DNA of 64,000 nt from Pseudoselenomonas ruminantium. GTDB taxonomy: Bacteria > Bacillota > Negativicutes > Selenomonadales > Selenomonadaceae. Shown here one piece after another: positions 53,956-63,942 of the stretch; the first letter of the stretch is position 1, and every line of letters begins with the position of its first letter. The notes under the pieces were generated by a model. That model saw nothing but the letters and a program-made list of their open reading frames with translations. It searched no databases and was not told the origin of the DNA. The translations under genes and the position numbers were made by a program. The stretch covers positions 79,095-143,094 of the forward strand of contig SVBZ01000016.1 of assembly GCA_015058575.1 (NCBI GenBank), given 5' to 3'.

Positions 53956-53984
53956 TTGTGTTAATAATTGAAAAGCACTATAAT
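53956..53984 (+). promoter_or_regulatory. Likely promoter in the XRE intergenic spacer
   Basis: TTGTGT at 53956-53961, a 17-base spacer and TATAAT at 53979-53984; a second possible extended -10 (TGCTATAAT) lies at 54032-54040. The AT-rich spacer 53883-54117 holds no other gene I can support. Confidence 0.5.
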
Positions 53985-54117
53985 ATGGGTGATAATACCC
54001 GAAATCACTATCTGAGGTATTATGAATATATTTGCTATAATACGGCACATATATGCGAAACAAATAAACCAATAAATGCGATAATTATAATAAGTAAGTT
54101 GTAAAGAGGTGAACGCT

Positions 54118-54393
54118 GTGGGGATTCGTCGGGATATTTTTTATCGGCAAATCGGAGCTAAAATCGCATATTATCGCACATTGTACGGTATGGAGCAAAG
54201 CCAGTTGGCAGAAAAGATTCATATCAGCCAAAGTACTCTGAGCCGAATCGAACGGGGAAAGTACGGCGAGAATATATCTATTGCCATGTTGCTCGATATA
54301 GCGGAGGGGCTGGAAATAGATCCATCACTGCTAACGACGTTCACGGTATTAGAAAAGAGTATGTGGAACTACAAACTATATCCCGATATGTAA
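54118..54393 (+). CDS. Small XRE-family regulator
   Basis: 91 residues from a GTG at 54118 with AGAGGTG six bases upstream (a GTG nine bases earlier lies within that ribosome site and is less likely). The protein is almost only an HTH domain: IGAKIAYYRTLYGMEQSQLAEKIHISQSTLSRIERGKYGENIS. It lies 28 bases before the flagellin-like gene in the same direction, so it may be cotranscribed with and control it. Confidence 0.85.
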   Translation: MGIRRDIFYRQIGAKIAYYRTLYGMEQSQLAEKIHISQSTLSRIERGKYGENISIAMLLDIAEGLEIDPSLLTTFTVLEKSMWNYKLYPDM

Positions 54394-54421
54394 TATGTTG
54401 TGGGAAGGTTGGTGATCGCTT

Positions 54422-56383
54422 ATGTCTATGGTGATAATGAATAGTGGGGCGGCCATGCAGGCGCTCCATGAGACCGATAAAAACTCCAACAAATTATCAA
54501 AAGATTTACAAAAAGTAGCCAGCGGCATGAAGATAAACGGAGCTGGGGATGGAGCGGCGGAATATGCCATCTCGGAGAAGATGCGGGTGATGGTTCGCTC
54601 TTTGGGGCAGGATATAGAAAATGCCAAGAAGGGCATAGACCTGGTAAAGGTTGCCGAAGAGGGCATGCTTAGCATTGTTGATGAGTTGCGGGATATGAAG
54701 GCCATGGCTATCAACTCTGCCAATGATCACAATAGCGAGGTGGATAGAGCCGTTCTGCAAAAGGAATTTGCCTCGCGGATGGAAAGCATAGATGATATTG
54801 CGGCAACCACCAATTATAATGGCAAGGTCCTGATGGATGGAAGGTATTGGTATACGGAGTATGAGGAAGAGGCCATTATAAATAGCACAGGAAATTCTTC
54901 TGCTATTAATGTGACTACTGCTCGCAGGCTGAGTGCAAATAATTTCAACTCCGTTTGGGGACCTCCGCAAATGATGAGGACAAGGCTTTTTTCAGCCAAT
55001 GCTATAAGTAGTAGTGCAACACTAGAACCAACGGCGCAGCCAGTTGATAATAATATTGAGAATGTATTTCCTGTTACTCCAACGATGACCAGTAAGGGCG
55101 GTATTAATGGATATGCGCCGCCGTATGGAACTGTTGGTACAAATTCTCCGAGCACATACACTAGATTGCTGGTTCAATCAAATGGAAGGTTTAATCCTCC
55201 CATTTATAGTAGAACTGCTAGTGGAACAATTGAGTATACTATTAGAAATATGCCGCAGGAAGGTCAGACAGTTTATTTCCAAAACGGTTATAATAGTTAT
55301 ACTGCTTGTACATTTTATAAAGATGGTAATGATTATCGCATAACATCGCAAGACTACTCAAACATTTCAGATAGAAATATGAAAGGGTATCAAGCTACAC
55401 TTGATTTTAGTAATGCAAGTATTAACGGTAGAAGCTTGAACTTTCCTTCAGATTTGAATAATCAAAGCATAACTATTTTGTGTCCAGGTTGTTATCAATA
55501 TGCGGGAATAAAATTAGAAACTGGTAGAGCGGCCGGAACGGGAGTTCTATACACACCTGCCCCATCTTATCAAGGCCCATACAAGGATGCACGTGTATAT
55601 GTTATAGGTATAGGTTCTGATAATTGTACACAGGAAGATATATTGGCAAGCATTTTTACCGGTATAAAAGCAGCAAATGCGGCCAATGGTATTAGAAATG
55701 TAGATGAAAATACTTTAACTTTAGATCCTTACCATGGAGTAAGCTTTTATCGTAACACTCAGACAAATACATACAGTTTCTATAAAACTGACATGCCTAT
55801 GATAATTTATAATGGTGGTGTTGGTACGCTTACTGGAGGTGGCGAAGAAGAGGCACAGATTGAACCGTCTCCGCCGAACCCGCCAGAGCCGGACCCGCCA
55901 GAGCCAGACCCGCCAGAGCCGGACCCGCCAGAGCCGGACCCGCCAGAGCCAAACCCTCAATATGAGCGTAGGAGCAAGCGATTTGAGGGCAATCCGCTGA
56001 TTATCCACTATGGCCCTAAGCAGAATCAGCATTTGCGGGTGTATATCAATGATATGCACACCAAAGCTATGGGGTTGCAGAATGTGGTAATTGACCCTAT
56101 AGAAGAAGCTAGAAAGGCGCTGGGAAAGTTGGATGAGGCATTGGATTACGCACTGAATGAATTAACCCGTATGGGCGCGTATCAGACAAAACTTCAATAT
56201 ACCATAGATAACAATACCACAGCCGAAGAAAATACCACCAGTGCGGAAAGTGTTATTCGCGATGCTGATATGGCAAAATCTATGATGAATTACGTCAAGG
56301 ATAATATCTTAACGCAAACATCCAAGGCAATGCTGGCGCAAGCTAATCAAAATAGTGGAATCGTGTTGAGACTGCTTCAATAA
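54422..56383 (+). CDS. Flagellin-like protein with large inserted variable domain and Pro-rich hinge
   Basis: 653 residues. Residues about 1-140 match the flagellin N-terminal D0/D1 helices (NSNKLSKDLQKVASGMKINGAGDGAAEYAISEKMR) and residues about 555-653 the C-terminal D1/D0 helices (IRDADMAKSMMNYVKDNILTQTSKAMLAQANQ, ending IVLRLLQ). The middle, about 145-485, is an AT-rich, Asn/Tyr/Thr-rich domain I do not recognise, followed by five PEPDP-type units (487-511). The protein should be exported by the flagellar system and form or cap filaments. Unlike most window genes its codons are AT-rich, suggesting transfer or diversification of the middle region. The start is after AAGGTTGG. Confidence 0.85.
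   Translation: MSMVIMNSGAAMQALHETDKNSNKLSKDLQKVASGMKINGAGDGAAEYAISEKMRVMVRSLGQDIENAKKGIDLVKVAEEGMLSIVDELRDMKAMAINSANDHNSEVDRAVLQKEFASRMESIDDIAATTNYNGKVLMDGRYWYTEYEEEAIINSTGNSSAINVTTARRLSANNFNSVWGPPQMMRTRLFSANAISSSATLEPTAQPVDNNIENVFPVTPTMTSKGGINGYAPPYGTVGTNSPSTYTRLLVQSNGRFNPPIYSRTASGTIEYTIRNMPQEGQTVYFQNGYNSYTACTFYKDGNDYRITSQDYSNISDRNMKGYQATLDFSNASINGRSLNFPSDLNNQSITILCPGCYQYAGIKLETGRAAGTGVLYTPAPSYQGPYKDARVYVIGIGSDNCTQEDILASIFTGIKAANAANGIRNVDENTLTLDPYHGVSFYRNTQTNTYSFYKTDMPMIIYNGGVGTLTGGGEEEAQIEPSPPNPPEPDPPEPDPPEPDPPEPDPPEPNPQYERRSKRFEGNPLIIHYGPKQNQHLRVYINDMHTKAMGLQNVVIDPIEEARKALGKLDEALDYALNELTRMGAYQTKLQYTIDNNTTAEENTTSAESVIRDADMAKSMMNYVKDNILTQTSKAMLAQANQNSGIVLRLLQ
55881..55955 (+). repeat. 15-bp tandem repeat, five copies, in the flagellin-like gene
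   Basis: Units of CGCCAGAGCCGGACC with single-base variants fill 55881-55955 and encode a Pro-Glu-Pro-Asp-Pro repeat. The unit length is a multiple of three, so slippage would lengthen or shorten the hinge without a frameshift. Confidence 0.9.
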
Positions 56384-56464
56384 ATTTAGAAGTTACTGGC
56401 TAGCTGAAGATGGTTTAAGCAAAAAGAATAGCCATACAGGTCGAGAAGTGTGACAAATCAGTAA

Positions 56465-56505
56465 GACGAGATCATCTTCAATGATGGTCTCGTTTTAGTT
56501 TTTTA
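56465..56505 (+). terminator. Terminator of the flagellin-like gene
   Basis: GACGAGATCATC pairs with GATGGTCTCG, followed by TTTTAGTTTTTT. Confidence 0.85.
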
Positions 56506-56590
56506 TAGAATATTGGGAATAAGCTTATATCTTTTAAGAAATATTCGATATATAGGGGAAAGGGGAATTTGCGTCAAGGAGGATGATTGC

Positions 56591-58054
56591 ATGATGATTG
56601 GCACCAAAGAGGCGGCTAGTGCTGGTTTTATCGACTATCAGCTAAGTGCTGCCCACAAGGCAGACAGTAAGGCAAAGAATCAGAGCGATGCGGCTGCTGC
56701 GCCGTCTTTATTAACGGCACCAGCCTATCAGGTGGATATCGCAGCCAATTTGCTGGAAGGTATATCGACGCGCGTCCAGGGCGGCAAGGTTTGGCTGGAG
56801 CCAGCCAATGGTGCCTACGCGCCTTATACGCCCTATGGAAAGAGCTGGACGCGGGAGGATGAGCTGTCGGCACTGGAGCGCGGCATTGCCTATTATCAGC
56901 AGTGCAATGAAAGGTACTATTCACAGGACAGTCCTTATGACCCCGAGGCGGATAAAAAGCGGTTGGAGCAAATCGTTTCGGAGATTCCGAAAGGCGAATT
57001 GTCGCAGGCGCCGGCGACTTATAAGGAGTTAGGTTTGCCGGCAATCGAGCAGGATTTTGCCATAGCGGACAAGCCGCCAGCAACGGCTGCGACTGCGCCA
57101 GCAAGGTCTGCCAGTCTCTATACGCCAGTAACGGAAATCGCTACGAAGCATTACCGCTGGACGGAGGCGACGGGCATCGAAGAAACCCTGACGCAGGAGC
57201 AGGAGATTGCAAACGGGAAGTCCGTAGTCCGTCAGTGGATGCAGGGATATATCACCGATACCGTCGGTGAGATACTAAAACCCCATGCGACTTATGAAGA
57301 AGCCTATGCGGCGCTTTATGGGGATGCGGTATCGGCACCCGTAGTGACCTTCAACGAAGAGACGTTTTGCTATGATATGCGGATGAAAAATACGCAGGGT
57401 GGTGCCTTTGGCGTACTGGCCACACAGCTGAACCGTTTTTTGGAGGATTACGGCAAGGATGACTCGTTTTACGATACATTAGCCAGCGCCTTGAATGAAC
57501 TCGACCCGCAAGGGGAGAATGATATCGTCAATCAAATCCGCAAGATGATAAATCAGGTAAAGGGCGGCAGTCTCATTGACACCGAGAGCGAATCCTTTCA
57601 AGAAGAAGTGCAGGATGCCATCGCCAAGACCTTTGGCGGTTCGGTACAAACTGCCAAAGCCAAGCAAAAGCAAAAGCAGGACCACAAGCAGGAAGAAGCG
57701 CAGGGACTTGACTACCTCGCTATGCAGCGCCGCCAGGCTGAGGAGGAAGGCCACCTGCTGGATGCACTGCTGGGGAAAGAGCAGAAAAAGCAGACTGAGA
57801 CAGCCGGCGATGTGCTGGCTGGCCGCAAACCGGAAGGCAAGGACATGGAATTTACCGATAAACTCCGGCGGGTAGACGAGCGCATCGCACCACGGCAGCC
57901 TTATGTGTTTATCGACGAGGACGAAGAGAAAGGACTGGGCCTGCCAGCGGAAGAAATCCAACAGCAGGAGCAGCTGCATGATACGTGGCTGAAAATCAGC
58001 AAGCGGTTGACGGATAGATTTGCGTCTGAAAGGCAGAGCCAACAAGAGGAATAA
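56591..58054 (+). CDS. Unknown protein downstream of the flagellin-like gene
   Basis: 487 residues from ATG 56591 after AAGGAGGATG; not recognised. The first third is Ala/Tyr-rich (LLTAPAYQVDIAANLLEG, YTPYGKSWTREDE), the middle is mixed, and 370-425 is a Lys/Gln/Glu-rich helical linker. No signal peptide or membrane segment. The opening residues and its place between a flagellin and another small unknown gene suggest a flagellar or motility-related cytoplasmic role, but nothing in the sequence proves this. GC content is back to the window average. Confidence 0.6.
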   Translation: MMIGTKEAASAGFIDYQLSAAHKADSKAKNQSDAAAAPSLLTAPAYQVDIAANLLEGISTRVQGGKVWLEPANGAYAPYTPYGKSWTREDELSALERGIAYYQQCNERYYSQDSPYDPEADKKRLEQIVSEIPKGELSQAPATYKELGLPAIEQDFAIADKPPATAATAPARSASLYTPVTEIATKHYRWTEATGIEETLTQEQEIANGKSVVRQWMQGYITDTVGEILKPHATYEEAYAALYGDAVSAPVVTFNEETFCYDMRMKNTQGGAFGVLATQLNRFLEDYGKDDSFYDTLASALNELDPQGENDIVNQIRKMINQVKGGSLIDTESESFQEEVQDAIAKTFGGSVQTAKAKQKQKQDHKQEEAQGLDYLAMQRRQAEEEGHLLDALLGKEQKKQTETAGDVLAGRKPEGKDMEFTDKLRRVDERIAPRQPYVFIDEDEEKGLGLPAEEIQQQEQLHDTWLKISKRLTDRFASERQSQQEE

Positions 58055-58099
58055 GAGAAGAAAATGATAGAGAAATAAGGCAGAGATGGGAGAATCGCT

Positions 58100-58573
58100 G
58101 TGAAAGATGCGCAGTATATACAGGAACTATATGAAGAAGCTATGGAACAGGCCGCTGACTTTGCGGCTTATGATGAGCAGCGGGCGGAGATTGCGGCGCT
58201 GCACCGTCACTATGCGGTACAGCTGGGAAATATCTTAGAGATTGCGCCAGCGGACACGGAGGCGCAGATTGCCATGCTGACGAGGAAACTTGCGGCAGTG
58301 AACATGGACCGGCCAACGGACCCGCAGGCGCGTTTGCAAGGTGAGGTAGACCGCATCCTTGACGGATCGCTAAGGTTTTCAGAGGAGGAGTACCGCAATC
58401 TGATTGGACGGCTGGCAGAGTTTGCGGATTTGATGGATTCGCCGCTTTATGATATTCTGCAGCAGACGGCCTGGCAAATCCTGCAGGCCCTGCATCCGCA
58501 GCTGGAAACCTACGAGCTGGAGGGGCTGCTGATGGCAGATATCGAGCAGACGATAAAAGCGAAGGGCTGCTGA
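58100..58573 (+). CDS. Unknown helical protein
   Basis: 157 residues from GTG 58100, 45 bases after the previous gene; the ribosome site GATGGGAG is at longish spacing. The sequence is predicted to be mainly helical (MKDAQYIQELYEEAMEQAADFAAYDEQ...), acidic, with no membrane part. It resembles small chaperone-like proteins such as flagellar export chaperones in general character only. Probably cotranscribed with the 487-residue protein. Confidence 0.6.
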   Translation: MKDAQYIQELYEEAMEQAADFAAYDEQRAEIAALHRHYAVQLGNILEIAPADTEAQIAMLTRKLAAVNMDRPTDPQARLQGEVDRILDGSLRFSEEEYRNLIGRLAEFADLMDSPLYDILQQTAWQILQALHPQLETYELEGLLMADIEQTIKAKGC

Positions 58574-58594
58574 CTGGCAGCGGCTAAGGAAAAC

Positions 58595-58636
58595 AAAACC
58601 GTCTGACAGGTCTTTGGGCCAGTCAGGCGGTTTTTC
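58595..58636. terminator. Bidirectional terminator
   Basis: AAAACCGTCTGAC pairs with GTCAGGCGGTTTT around AGGTCTTTGGGCCA; T-run on the plus strand and A-run on the left for the minus strand. The stem contains TGACAGGTC/CCAGTCA, a variant of the dispersed palindrome. Confidence 0.8.
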
Positions 58637-58648
58637 GCTGGGAAGGAA

Positions 58649-60007
58649 TCAGAGCTGTGTCTGCGGAACGCCGCCCGATTCCTCCGTTTCGTTATCGTGC
58701 TGTTTGGCTGCGTCGGCGGCCTGCTCTTCTTTGAGCATGACGTTATCCTGCATGCGGACGAACGGATAGTAGACGATGGTGGACATCACGATCGTTGCAA
58801 GCTGCACCACAGCACCCTGCCAGCCGTTCAAGAGGAAGCCGGCAATGATGGGCGGGGCTGTCCAGGGTACCTGTACGGCGCTGAACGGAGCCATGAAACC
58901 GACGACAATCGAGGCGTAGGTCATGACGAGGGCAAGCAGCGGGACGAGCACGAACGGAATCAGCAGGTACGGATTGAAGACAATCGGCAGACCGAAGATG
59001 ATTGGCTCGTTGATGTTGAAGAAACCAGGGACGGTGGCCAGTTTCGTCAGCGATTTGAGCTGTGAGGATTTGGCCGAGAGCCAGCTGGCAATCAGCAGGC
59101 CAAAAGTCAGGCCGCAGCCGCCGGTCTTGACCATGAAGTCGACCTGGCAGGTGATGATCTTGGCATCGGGGTTGCCCGCCAGCTGCATGCCCATGTCCAG
59201 AAGATGCTGGTTATCGAGCGAGTTGGCAATGAGGATCGGGCTTACGACGCCGCCAACGACGTTCGGGCCATGGATGCCGGCCCAGAACAGGATGCTTTCG
59301 AGCGCTTCGATGATCGATCCGCCAATCAGTGTGTCCGAAAGGCCCTGCAGTGGCGTCTGGATAATCTTGAAGATGAGTTCGGGCAGCGTCGTTGCGCCGA
59401 GGTAGTGGCAGAGGCCGTAGAGAAGCGAGGCGCCCGTAAAGAGTGCCATGCCCGGCGTCAGCGCCTCAAAGGCTTTGGCTACACCGCTCGGGACAGCGTC
59501 GGGCATCTTGATGCCGATGTGGTTCTTTTCGCAGTAGCAGAAAATCCAGGAGGCGGCAAAGCTCACGAGAATCGCCGTGATGACGCCATTGCTGCCCGCC
59601 CAGGCTTTCGGGATGATGTCGCCGACGGTCTCGCCAGCCTTCGTGGTCAGCGAGGGCGGCAGCAGGATCAGGAACGTCGAGAGCGAGAGAATCGAAGCCA
59701 TGATGGCATCGCAGCCTTCGGATTCAACGTATTTATAGGTGACGGCAAGCACGACAACCAAGGCAAGTACGCTGAAGGTGCCACCGGCCACGGCGTTGAG
59801 CGGAGCGGTCCAGTCGGGGCCGAACAGGCTGGCCATGAATTCCGGGTAGCCGGGAATCGGCAGGTTGGCCAGCAGCAGGAATACCGAGCCGCAGACCGTA
59901 AAAGGAGTGGTCATGATAAAACCGTCACGCAGGGCCGCTACGGCACGGATTTCGGCGAAGCGTCCCATGAAGTCAACGAATTTATCAAAGAGTTCTTGTT
60001 TTGTCAT
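58649..60007 (-). CDS. PTS IIC component, lactose/cellobiose family (copy 1)
   Basis: 452 residues from ATG 60007 after AAAGAGGGAAA. About ten membrane helices in the EIIC (lac/cel) layout: GFIMTTPFTVCGSVFLLLANLPIPGYPEF near 29-57, IHGPNVVGGVVSPILIANSLDNQ near 245-267 and FNINEPIIFGLPIVFNP near 330-346, the NEP motif being part of the sugar site. It carries the sugar (cellobiose or similar beta-glucoside) inward. It is a close paralogue of the IIC at 62342-63712, with its own promoter and separated from the glucosidase gene by a terminator. Confidence 0.92.
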   Translation of the reverse strand: MTKQELFDKFVDFMGRFAEIRAVAALRDGFIMTTPFTVCGSVFLLLANLPIPGYPEFMASLFGPDWTAPLNAVAGGTFSVLALVVVLAVTYKYVESEGCDAIMASILSLSTFLILLPPSLTTKAGETVGDIIPKAWAGSNGVITAILVSFAASWIFCYCEKNHIGIKMPDAVPSGVAKAFEALTPGMALFTGASLLYGLCHYLGATTLPELIFKIIQTPLQGLSDTLIGGSIIEALESILFWAGIHGPNVVGGVVSPILIANSLDNQHLLDMGMQLAGNPDAKIITCQVDFMVKTGGCGLTFGLLIASWLSAKSSQLKSLTKLATVPGFFNINEPIIFGLPIVFNPYLLIPFVLVPLLALVMTYASIVVGFMAPFSAVQVPWTAPPIIAGFLLNGWQGAVVQLATIVMSTIVYYPFVRMQDNVMLKEEQAADAAKQHDNETEESGGVPQTQL

Positions 60008-60059
60008 TTCGTTTCCCTCTTTCGCTAGTTGTTGATTGGGGTATAAGTGCGAATTGTGC

Positions 60060-60106
60060 TGTCTTAAGACAATATAACTATAGCATATTCTTTCATTTAT
60101 GAACAA
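60060..60106 (-). promoter_or_regulatory. Promoter and operator of IIC copy 1
   Basis: On the minus strand TTGTTC (60106-60101), an 18-base spacer, TATAGT (60082-60077), then the perfect palindrome TGTCTTAAGACA (60060-60071) just after the -10. The same palindrome core occurs at the other IIC promoter. Confidence 0.65.
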
Positions 60107-60147
60107 TTCCCTTATGCTGGATTGATACAATGCTTTAGATAGAACAA

Positions 60148-60190
60148 TAAAAAATGCGAAACAACTGTAACGCTGTTTCGCATTTTTTAT
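60148..60190. terminator. Bidirectional terminator between glucosidase and IIC copy 1
   Basis: AAAAATGCGAAACA pairs with TGTTTCGCATTTTT with T- and A-runs on both sides. It ends the minus-strand transcript from 63.8 kb. Confidence 0.85.
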
Positions 60191-60207
60191 TATTAAAGGG
60201 TATTGTA

Positions 60208-61650
<1,443 letters not shown>

Positions 61651-61655
61651 TTACC

Positions 61656-61988
61656 TCACTTAATCTTTTCTTCTAACGTCTCGATGCGCTTGTAGGCATC
61701 GATGAATTCGAGGGCAATCGTCTTGAAAGCCTCGGCGCTCATGAGCTGGTCCTCGGCATGGAGGATCAGCAGCGAGAGCGTGCTGCCTGGGCCGTCCTGG
61801 GCCTCCTGGGTCAGCAGGCCTGCATGGGCATCGTGGCCCTCGACAAACATCTCGTCGCCTTCCTTGATGAGCTTTTCGGCAGCTTCAAAGTGGCCATGTT
61901 TTGCTTCCTGGATCGCCTCGATATAAGAGCTGCGGGCCGTACCGACCGAGGAGATGATCTGGAATGCGGTGAGTTCAAGTCCTTCCAT
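61656..61988 (-). CDS. PTS IIA component, lactose/cellobiose family
   Basis: 110 residues from ATG 61988; the GTG at 61997 lies in the ribosome site GAGGTG and is not the start. All-helical trimeric EIIA with the phosphorylated histidine in LLILHAEDQLM (about residue 77). It passes phosphate from HPr to EIIB. Confidence 0.93.
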   Translation of the reverse strand: MEGLELTAFQIISSVGTARSSYIEAIQEAKHGHFEAAEKLIKEGDEMFVEGHDAHAGLLTQEAQDGPGSTLSLLILHAEDQLMSAEAFKTIALEFIDAYKRIETLEEKIK

Positions 61989-61998
61989 TGTGCTCACC

Positions 61999-62298
61999 TC
62001 ACGCCATCAAGCCCTGTGCGAACTTGAGCACGCCAGCGCCATCCATGCGGCCATACATGCGCATGTCGATGGCATCGACCGGGATGCCCGGGCACTGCTC
62101 GGCAATCTTGTTCTTCTGGAAACGGACCTGGGGGCCAAGCAGGATGACATCGGCATCGGCAGCCTTGGTCGTAGCCTCGGACGTCGGGTAAGCAGCAATC
62201 TCACATTCATAGGATTCGGCCGCAGCGGCTTCCTGCATTTTCTTGACGAGCATGCTCGTGGACATACCAGCGGCGCAAAGCAAAATGATTTTTTTCAT
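61999..62298 (-). CDS. PTS IIB component, lactose/cellobiose family
   Basis: 99 residues from ATG 62298 after AAAGGAAG. The active-site cysteine is Cys8 in KKIILLCAAGMSTSMLV, and VILLGPQVRFQ near 62 is the phosphate-transfer surface. It accepts phosphate from EIIA and gives it to the sugar bound in IIC. Confidence 0.94.
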   Translation of the reverse strand: MKKIILLCAAGMSTSMLVKKMQEAAAAESYECEIAAYPTSEATTKAADADVILLGPQVRFQKNKIAEQCPGIPVDAIDMRMYGRMDGAGVLKFAQGLMA

Positions 62299-62341
62299 GA
62301 TGAATCTTCCTTTCAAAAACATGTAAAACAAATTGGTATAT

Positions 62342-63712
62342 TTAATGCTGAATCTGAGGCAGACCCTCGGGTTCGGTATCTTCTTGCTGATCGCTCGTTG
62401 CGGCACCGGACGGATTCATAGCCTGCTCTTCTTTGAGCATCGCTTTATCCTGGGCACGGACGAACGGGAAGTAGACGGCTGTAGCCATCGTGATGATGAT
62501 GATCTGAACGACAGCACCTTGCCAGCCATTAAGGAGCAGGCCAGCGATGATGGGCGGCGTCGTCCAAGGTACCTGTACGGCGCTGAACGGATTCATGAAG
62601 CCGATGGCAATCGCGACATAGGAGATGACGAGAGCCAGCAGCGGTACGACTACGAACGGGACGAGCAGGTACGGGTTAAAGACAATCGGCAGGCCGAAGA
62701 TAACCGGCTCGTTGATGTTGAAGATGCCTGGTACCGTAGCGAGCTTCGTGATGGATTTCATCTGCTGGGACTTAGCTGAGAGCCAGCTGGCGAGCAGAAG
62801 GCCAATCGTCAAACCGCAACCGCCGGATTTGATGAAGACATCGTTGATCTGGCAGGTGATGATTTTGGCATCCGGGTTACCGGCAAGCTGCATGCCCATA
62901 TCGATGATGTGCTGGTTGTCCAGCGAGTTGGCAATCAGGATCGGGTTGACGACGCCGCCAACGACGTTCGGGCCATGGATGCCAGCCCAGAACAAGATGC
63001 TCTGCAGTGCCGCGATGATTGATCCACCAATCAGCGTATCGGAAAGTCCCTGCAAAGGCGTCTGGACAATCTTGAAGATGAGTTCCGGGAACGTCGTAGC
63101 ACCGACGAAGTGGCAGAGGCCGTAGACGACTGCACCGCAGGTGAAAAGGATCATGCCCGGCGTCAGTGCTTCGAAGGCTTTAGCTACGCCGCCTGGTACG
63201 GCATCCGGCATCTTGATGCCGATGTGATTCTTCTCGCAGTAGCAGAAGACCCAGGAGACGAGAAAGCTGATGATGATGGCGGTGATGACACCGTTGCTGC
63301 CAGCCCAGGCCTTCGGAATGATGTCGCCGACTGTTTCGCCGCCTTTGGTGACGAGCGTCGGCGGCAGGACAATCAGGAAGGTCGAAAGAGCGAGGATGGA
63401 GGCCATGATGGCATCGCAGCCTTCGCCTTCGACGTATTTGTAAGTGATAGCGAGTACGGCGATAAGTGCGAGGATGCTGAACGTTGCACCCGATACGGCA
63501 TTGAGTGGTGCTGTCCACTCAGGACCGAACATTCCAGCCATGAACTCGGCATAACCGGGTATCGGCAGATTGGCAAGCAACAGGAATACCGAGCCGCAGA
63601 TCGTAAACGGCGTTGTCATGATAAAGCCATCGCGAAGGGCTGCGACGGCACGAATCTCGGCGAAGCGCCCCATGAATTCGATGAATTTGTCGAAGAGTTC
63701 TTGTTTTGTCAT
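62342..63712 (-). CDS. PTS IIC component, lactose/cellobiose family (copy 2)
   Basis: 456 residues from ATG 63712 after AAAAGGGGAA. Same layout and very similar residues as copy 1 (GFIMTTPFTICGSVFLLLANLPIPGYAEF; FNINEPVIFGLPIVFNP). First gene of the minus-strand operon IIC-IIB-IIA-glucosidase. The two copies differ in scattered positions and in the C-terminal tail, so they are diverging paralogues and not an assembly duplicate. Confidence 0.93.
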   Translation of the reverse strand: MTKQELFDKFIEFMGRFAEIRAVAALRDGFIMTTPFTICGSVFLLLANLPIPGYAEFMAGMFGPEWTAPLNAVSGATFSILALIAVLAITYKYVEGEGCDAIMASILALSTFLIVLPPTLVTKGGETVGDIIPKAWAGSNGVITAIIISFLVSWVFCYCEKNHIGIKMPDAVPGGVAKAFEALTPGMILFTCGAVVYGLCHFVGATTFPELIFKIVQTPLQGLSDTLIGGSIIAALQSILFWAGIHGPNVVGGVVNPILIANSLDNQHIIDMGMQLAGNPDAKIITCQINDVFIKSGGCGLTIGLLLASWLSAKSQQMKSITKLATVPGIFNINEPVIFGLPIVFNPYLLVPFVVVPLLALVISYVAIAIGFMNPFSAVQVPWTTPPIIAGLLLNGWQGAVVQIIIITMATAVYFPFVRAQDKAMLKEEQAMNPSGAATSDQQEDTEPEGLPQIQH

Positions 63713-63773
63713 GTTAAATTCCCCTTTTTTAACCCTGTAAACATAAAACTGTTTCAACCTGTATGAACTTGTT

Positions 63774-63820
63774 TGCCTTAAGACAATTCTTACTATAACG
63801 GATGTTTCTTATTGTTTCAA
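63774..63820 (-). promoter_or_regulatory. Promoter and operator of the IIC-IIB-IIA-glucosidase operon
   Basis: On the minus strand TTGAAA (63820-63815), a 17-base spacer, TATAGT (63797-63792), then TGTCTTAAGGCA (63785-63774), a near-palindrome like that at 60060-60071. Confidence 0.65.
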
Positions 63821-63897
63821 TGGGTTTACGGCACAGTGGGGCGGCGTTTTAGAAAAAGTAATAAAAAGGGGCTGTGAAATAACACATCCCTAGTAAC

Positions 63898-63942
63898 AAA
63901 GGCGGTCCGCTGACTCAAAAGAGTCGGCGGACCGCCTTTTAT
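63898..63942. terminator. Bidirectional terminator at the right end
   Basis: AAAGGCGGTCCGC pairs with GCGGACCGCCTTT, inner GACTC/GAGTC, then TTTTAT. It probably serves a gene outside the window; 63821-64000 contains no gene I can support. Confidence 0.8.

Noticed and set aside
55881..55955. PEPDP repeat as a CRISPR-like or frameshifting phase-variation tract
   Set aside because: The repeats are contiguous 15-mers without spacers and in frame; they encode a protein hinge and cannot switch the frame.
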